A stretch of 64,000 nucleotides of DNA, taken from assembly GCA_934561395.1 (NCBI GenBank), contig CAKTGF010000004.1, forward strand, positions 1-64,000, in the 5' to 3' direction. The position numbers were made by a program, and so were the translations under genes. This DNA is from an uncultured Eubacterium sp. (GTDB lineage: Bacteria; Bacillota; Clostridia; Oscillospirales; Acutalibacteraceae). The notes under the pieces were generated by a model. The model saw only the letters and a list, made by a program, of their open reading frames with translations, did not search any database and had not been told where the DNA came from. Of this stretch, positions 59,776 to 64,000 are shown in pieces (within the stretch, counting starts at the first letter, position 1; each line of letters begins with the position of its first letter).

Positions 59776-61440
59776 TTAACTCCCATTTTTAAGCAGCTCC
59801 TCTGCAGATTCTAAAAGCGAATCGGTAATTTTAAGGCCGCCCATTATACGGGCAAGCTCGTATTTGCGCTGTTCAAAATCAAGCTGATTAACCGTTGTGT
59901 AGGTTCTGCCGTTTTCAACGCTCTTTTTAATTTCAAGGTGGCAATCTGCACAAGCGGCAATTTGCGCCGAATGAGTAACGCAAATAACCTGGGTGTGCTT
60001 TGAAACGCTTTTTAGTTTTAAACCGATTTTTCGGCTTGCTCTGCCTGAAACGCCGGTGTCTATTTCGTCAAAAATCAGTGTTTGAACACAGTCTTTATCT
60101 GCAATAATATTTTTTATTGCAAGCATGATTCTTGAAAGCTCGCCCCCCGATGCAATTTTCGCAAGGGGCTTTGGGGGCTCCCCGGGGTTTGACGAAATTA
60201 AAAATTCAATTTTATCATATCCGTTAACGGATAAATTGCCCTGTGTAAATTTAACAACAAACTGAACATTGGGCATATCCAAATAGTTAAGTTCCGCCTT
60301 AACACGCTCCTCAAAGGCCTTTGCAATACCTTTTCTGTAATCTGATAATGTGTTTGCGGCGGATATTACGCTGTCATACGCATTATCGTATTCTGCGTTT
60401 AAATACTCTATTTCGTCGTCGGACATATTAATGGCGTCCCGTTGATTAACGGCATCTTGGAGATAGTTTAGCATATCATCCTCGGTTTCGCCATATTTTT
60501 TTGAAAAATTATACAACAAATTAAGGCGTTCTTCAATAGCGTTAAGCTCTTCTTCGCTGAAATTAATGCCCTCAAGCTTATCTTCAATAAGCGATTTTAC
60601 CTCGTCTGTGTAATCAATAACAGAGTTAATTTTAGAATTTATTTCTGCCAAATCGCCGTCTATACTATCAAAGGACGACAGGCTCTGCCTGACAGAAGCT
60701 AAGCTTGATGCAATTCCTCCAAACTCCTCGTCGCCGTTAATGGCATAAAGAGATTCGTTAAGAGCCTGCGCCAGGGCTTGTGAATTTTGCGCAAGCTCCT
60801 GCTTGTTTTTTAGTTCCTGCCATTCGTTTGGCTTAATATCCGCCTTTGTCAGTTCTTCAATCTGATAGTTTAATATTTCAAGGCGTTTGTCTTTAGTGTC
60901 GGCATCCTGGGTTAAAAGCTTTAAACGCTTTCTGACCGATATAAGTCTTTTAAACGCCGTTCTGTATTCCTCATAAAGGCTTTTGTCATCTGCAAGCATA
61001 TCCAAAAAAAGGTAATGAAAATCAGGGTTCAATAAAGCCTGACTGTCATGCTGGCCGTGAATGTTAATTAAATTTTCGCCGATTTCCCTAAGCATTGCGG
61101 CAGTGCAGGCACAGCCGTTGATTTTGCAAAACGATTTACCTGCGGCGGAAATGCGCCTTGAAATAAAAATTTCATTATTTTCGCAGGCAATGCCCATTTT
61201 TTCGGCAGCGCTTATAACAGCCTGGTTAACATCTTGGAAAAGTGCGGTAACATTTGCATAATCGGCACCGTGGCGCACAAGCTCCCTTGAGGTGCGCTCG
61301 CCCAGTATTGCGTTTATCGAGTCAACAACAATTGACTTACCTGCGCCGGTCTCGCCTGTTAAAACATTTAAGCCCTCGGAAAAATCAATATCAGCCTTTT
61401 CAATTACTGCTATGTTTTCAATACTAAGTGATTTAAGCAT
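59776..61440 (-). CDS. recN: DNA repair protein RecN
   Basis: SMC-like ATPase that acts early at double-strand breaks. The 554-residue protein starts MLKSLSIENIAVIEKADIDF with Walker A GETGAGKSIVVDSI (about 28-41), followed by a central coiled-coil region (about 150-370) and ends with the signature KIASGGELSRIMLAIK and Walker B FDEIDTGVSGR. It starts inside the argR stop (8-base overlap). The argR-recN order is a classic Firmicute neighbourhood. Confidence 0.97.
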   Translation of the reverse strand: MLKSLSIENIAVIEKADIDFSEGLNVLTGETGAGKSIVVDSINAILGERTSRELVRHGADYANVTALFQDVNQAVISAAEKMGIACENNEIFISRRISAAGKSFCKINGCACTAAMLREIGENLINIHGQHDSQALLNPDFHYLFLDMLADDKSLYEEYRTAFKRLISVRKRLKLLTQDADTKDKRLEILNYQIEELTKADIKPNEWQELKNKQELAQNSQALAQALNESLYAINGDEEFGGIASSLASVRQSLSSFDSIDGDLAEINSKINSVIDYTDEVKSLIEDKLEGINFSEEELNAIEERLNLLYNFSKKYGETEDDMLNYLQDAVNQRDAINMSDDEIEYLNAEYDNAYDSVISAANTLSDYRKGIAKAFEERVKAELNYLDMPNVQFVVKFTQGNLSVNGYDKIEFLISSNPGEPPKPLAKIASGGELSRIMLAIKNIIADKDCVQTLIFDEIDTGVSGRASRKIGLKLKSVSKHTQVICVTHSAQIAACADCHLEIKKSVENGRTYTTVNQLDFEQRKYELARIMGGLKITDSLLESAEELLKNGS

Positions 61441-61885
61441 TTAACATTTTCCCCAATTTTTCGGTAAAAATCTTTGCAGCGTCCTCGCTTTTGCAGAGAA
61501 CGAAAATAGTATCATCCCCGGCAATGGTGCCAAGCACCTCTTCAATAGACATTGAATCTATTGCCGCACAGGCAGCATTTGCCATGCCTGAAAAGCACTT
61601 GATAACAACCGTGTTAAGGGCATAGTCAACATGAATAACGGATTCGTTAAAAATGCCCCCCGCCCTGTGGGTAATGCTTTCAGTGTGTTTTTTGCCGGTT
61701 GAATATATATATCTGCCGCTTGATGAAAGGTCTTTAACAAGCCTAAGCTCTTTGATATCCCTTGAAATTGTAGCCTGCGTAACCTCGTAGCCGTATTCAA
61801 GGAGCATTGCCTGTAAATCCTCCTGGGTTTCAACCTCGTAAGCGGTGATTATTTCAAGTATTTTTGCCTGACGCCTTTTTTTCAT
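61433..61885 (-). CDS. argR: Arginine repressor ArgR/AhrC
   Basis: Arginine-responsive regulator of 150 residues. An N-terminal winged helix (MKKRRQAKILEII to about 75, with YEVTQATISRDIKELRL) binds ARG boxes, and the C-terminal domain with TIAGDDTIFVLCKSED forms the arginine-binding hexamer; the two Asp of GDDT contact arginine. The ATG at 61885 lies 1 base after the nadK stop. A TTG six codons earlier overlaps nadK and is less likely. Confidence 0.96.
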   Translation of the reverse strand: MKKRRQAKILEIITAYEVETQEDLQAMLLEYGYEVTQATISRDIKELRLVKDLSSSGRYIYSTGKKHTESITHRAGGIFNESVIHVDYALNTVVIKCFSGMANAACAAIDSMSIEEVLGTIAGDDTIFVLCKSEDAAKIFTEKLGKMLNA

Positions 61886-61886
61886 A

Positions 61887-62762
61887 TCAAATTCGCCTTT
61901 CAATAAGCTTTTTGTTTAATATCTCGTAAAAGTTATCCGGCTTAATTTTAATAAGACTTGCCGAATACTTACTGCGGGTAATAATTATCTTGTAATCCTT
62001 GTTAATCGGTATGGAAATCGTTCCGTCAATTGACAAAAAGGCATTGTTGTTTTTATCGTCGGATACCGATAAAACAAGCTTTTTATCTGCTGAAAAAACA
62101 ATGCTCCTGTTTATTAACGAATGTGGGCAAATGGGCGTAACCACAAAGCATGAATTATCCGGACTCAAAACCGGGCCCCCTGCAGCCATTGAATATGCAG
62201 TTGACCCTGTGGGGGTTGCGACAATCATACCGTCGGCACGGGTTTTGGTTACCTCTCTGTCCTCGCACATTACCGAAATGTCAATAAGCCTTGCCACATC
62301 GCCCCTTGTGATAACCGCATCGTTAAGGCAGTGGTAGCTGGAAAGCTCCCTGCCGTCCTTTTCGATTACGGCTTTAAGCATCATTCGCTTTTCAACAGTA
62401 AAGGATTTTGGGTTTTTAAGGTGCTCCAAAAGCTGCAACTCATCCTTTTCTAAGCCGCTCATAAATCCAAGCCTACCTGCATTAATTCCAAGGGTGGGCT
62501 TATTGTTTAGCGCCGCCTTTTTAGCAACATTAAGAGTTGTGCCGTCGCCGCCTATTGCAATGGCGATGTCGCAGTCGGAAAGCTGCTGCTCCTCGGTGCA
62601 ATATGCCACATTTTCAGGCATATTTATATTCAAATTTTCAATATTATCCTTATTTTCATTGCTGACTAAAACATCAAATCCTGCCTTTATAACAGTATTT
62701 ATAACATTTTCCGTTACAACGGCAACATCGTTGTTAAAGTTAGGAAAAACCGAAATTTTCAT
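61887..62762 (-). CDS. nadK: NAD kinase
   Basis: Phosphorylates NAD to NADP. The 291-residue protein has the GGDGT motif in AIGGDGTTLNVA (about 73-84), followed by GINAGRLGFMS and DGMIVATPTGSTAYSMAAGGP. This is the usual short bacterial form. It begins one base inside the tlyA stop codon (TAATG overlap) and precedes argR. Confidence 0.96.
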   Translation of the reverse strand: MKISVFPNFNNDVAVVTENVINTVIKAGFDVLVSNENKDNIENLNINMPENVAYCTEEQQLSDCDIAIAIGGDGTTLNVAKKAALNNKPTLGINAGRLGFMSGLEKDELQLLEHLKNPKSFTVEKRMMLKAVIEKDGRELSSYHCLNDAVITRGDVARLIDISVMCEDREVTKTRADGMIVATPTGSTAYSMAAGGPVLSPDNSCFVVTPICPHSLINRSIVFSADKKLVLSVSDDKNNNAFLSIDGTISIPINKDYKIIITRSKYSASLIKIKPDNFYEILNKKLIERRI

Positions 62763-63571
62763 TACTTATCCAACTCCGTATGCGATTGGTTAACAAGCTC
62801 ATTAGGCTTAACGCAATCTGCAATATATGGTTCCTTTGATTTTTGTAAATAAATTAAGTATTCAATATTTCCCTCAGGTCCTTTAATGGGCGAAAACTGC
62901 AAGCCTAAAACATTAAAGCCGTTTTCAATTGCAAGGCCGATTATTTTTTCTACAACCTCCAAATGCACGGATAAATCACGCACAACACCCTTTTTGCCCA
63001 CCTTTTCCTTGCCTGCTTCAAACTGGGGCTTGATAAGGCAAACTGCCTGACCGTCATCACTTAATAGTGTGTTTAAAACAGGTAAAATGTGGTAAAGAGA
63101 AATAAAGCTGACATCAACAGATGCAAAATCAATTTTATCCGGCACCTGTTCATTAGTAACATACCTAAAATTAGTTCTTTCAAGGTTAACAACTCTTTCA
63201 TCGGTGCGCAGTTTCCATGCAAGCTGGCCGTAGCCCACATCAATAGAATAAACCTTAACTGCACCGTTTTGCAGCATGCAATCGGTAAAGCCACCGGTTG
63301 AAGCGCCCACATCCATACATATTTTGTTTTTCAGTGTAATCGGGAACTCCTGCATAGCCTTTTCAAGCTTTAAGCCACCCCTTGACACATATTTAAGGGT
63401 TGCGCCTCTTACCTCCAGGGTGTCGTCAGGCTTAATTTCGGTTCCTGCCTTATCCACCTTTTGGTTATTAACATATACCTGACCCGCCATAATTATTGCC
63501 TTGGCCTTTTCCCGTGAGGGAGCATAGCCTGCCTCGAAAACAGCAACATCAAGTCTAATTTTGTTAGCCAT
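62762..63571 (-). CDS. tlyA: TlyA family RNA methyltransferase
   Basis: A 269-residue protein with an N-terminal S4 RNA-binding domain (about 1-60: LDVAVFEAGYAPSREKAKAIIM) and an FtsJ-type Rossmann methyltransferase domain with CMDVGASTGGFTDCML (about 87-102) and the Lys-Asp-Lys-Glu pattern. In Mycobacterium TlyA methylates 16S and 23S rRNA; the target here is unproved. Its ATG overlaps the dxs stop by 8 bases. Confidence 0.95.
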   Translation of the reverse strand: MANKIRLDVAVFEAGYAPSREKAKAIIMAGQVYVNNQKVDKAGTEIKPDDTLEVRGATLKYVSRGGLKLEKAMQEFPITLKNKICMDVGASTGGFTDCMLQNGAVKVYSIDVGYGQLAWKLRTDERVVNLERTNFRYVTNEQVPDKIDFASVDVSFISLYHILPVLNTLLSDDGQAVCLIKPQFEAGKEKVGKKGVVRDLSVHLEVVEKIIGLAIENGFNVLGLQFSPIKGPEGNIEYLIYLQKSKEPYIADCVKPNELVNQSHTELDK

Positions 63572-64000
63572 TTGCTTTATTTACCTCGTTAATAATTGAT
63601 TGATAATCAAGCTTATATTCTTCAAGCTGCCTGTCAACGCTTGCCTGCTTAATAAATTCATCATTAACAGCAATGTGATGAAACTCTGCGTTGATATTAT
63701 TCTCCTCGAGCAATGCGGCAAAGCAATCGCCAACACCGCCTGTTTTTATTCCTTCTTCAAAAAAGTAAATGCTTTTTGCATTTTTAAGGCAATCGCAAAT
63801 CTCACTTGAAATGGGCTTGATTTTGTTAAGCTTTATAAGGAATGTATCGTCAAGGGATTCATAAGCCTTACAGCACTGTGAAAACTCCCTGCCGTAGGTA
63901 ACAATGCACCTGCTTGAATTTGTATCGCCGAGAATATTATAAGATGCTTTCTCATAAGTGTAGCCATCGGGAATGTACTTTTCACTTCCCCTTGGGTAAC
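63564..64000 (-). CDS. dxs: 1-deoxy-D-xylulose-5-phosphate synthase, C-terminal fragment
   Basis: The 145 C-terminal residues of Dxs, the thiamine-diphosphate enzyme that starts the MEP isoprenoid pathway from pyruvate and glyceraldehyde 3-phosphate. The reading frame is open to the window edge and begins with YPRGSEKYIP, a typical Dxs segment in the transketolase pyrimidine-to-C-terminal region. EEGIKTGGVGD matches the C-terminal transketolase domain. The stop TAA at 63566-63564 overlaps the tlyA ATG. The dxs-tlyA-nadK-argR-recN order is well known in Firmicutes. Confidence 0.9.
   Translation of the reverse strand, partial: YPRGSEKYIPDGYTYEKASYNILGDTNSSRCIVTYGREFSQCCKAYESLDDTFLIKLNKIKPISSEICDCLKNAKSIYFFEEGIKTGGVGDCFAALLEENNINAEFHHIAVNDEFIKQASVDRQLEEYKLDYQSIINEVNKANG

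Overview
The window is a stretch of ordinary chromosome from a low-to-moderate GC, spore-forming member of the Clostridia. The sporulation genes (a SpoIIM-like protein, SpoIVA, SipL), AddAB instead of RecBCD, a cysteine T-box, paired M42 peptidases, short ATGA/TAATG overlaps between genes and SigA-type promoters all fit. A Ruminococcaceae/Oscillospiraceae-like lineage is my guess from overall protein character, not a measured result. Most genes lie on the minus strand. I see no prophage, transposon, CRISPR array or rRNA.

Layout. 1-590: AT-rich, gene-free, with a palindrome and a promoter leading into xerC. 1.6-5.3 kb (minus): queA-tgt, then yajC, a small membrane protein and a SpoIIM-like gene. 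5.4-8.3 kb (plus): asd-dapA-dapB, three steps towards diaminopimelate and lysine, closed by a strong terminator. 8.4-15.6 kb (minus): recA-recX-rimO-pgsA, a cysteine-specific T-box unit cysE-cysS, and an aldo/keto reductase. 15.7-20.8 kb: rpmB (plus), then yceD-rpmF-der-plsY and pgi plus a P-loop protein (minus). 20.9-28.1 kb: a D-Ala-D-Ala carboxypeptidase, mtaB, a glycoside-hydrolase-like lipoprotein, a zinc-ribbon protein, and the spore-coat pair sipL-spoIVA. 28.1-29.4 kb: a small accessory-looking interval with a duplicated-domain protein and a CAU tRNA. 29.4-32.8 kb: lysoplasmalogenase, a WYL regulator and a class B PBP-like protein. 32.8-42.5 kb (minus): one long cluster dgt-dnaG-rpoD-DUF896-tmk-DUF2156-GNAT-DJ-1-fthC-mltG-U32, joining replication, transcription, nucleotide and wall functions. 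42.6-44.4 kb: a metallophosphoesterase, a YigZ protein and rpmE. 44.5-58.3 kb (minus): membrane protein-murD-M42-M42-GNAT-ynbB-DUF2461-addB-addA, with most neighbours overlapping. 58.4-64 kb (minus): tyrS, then dxs-tlyA-nadK-argR-recN, with dxs cut by the window edge.

The clearest regulatory elements are the Cys T-box (specifier UGC, in front of cysE-cysS), a full-consensus TTGACA-N17-TATAAT promoter before yceD-rpmF, and a strong promoter and terminator around the tRNA. A recurring layout is an intrinsic terminator whose U-tract ends at, or a few bases before, the next gene's start codon, so that in two cases the Shine-Dalgarno sequence lies inside the terminator stem. I did not find a convincing new multi-gene system. 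The best leads are those terminator/RBS fusions, the duplicated-domain protein beside the tRNA, a KTG-to-KTA change in the PBP-like protein, and a conserved-looking 138-residue P-loop protein of unknown role.
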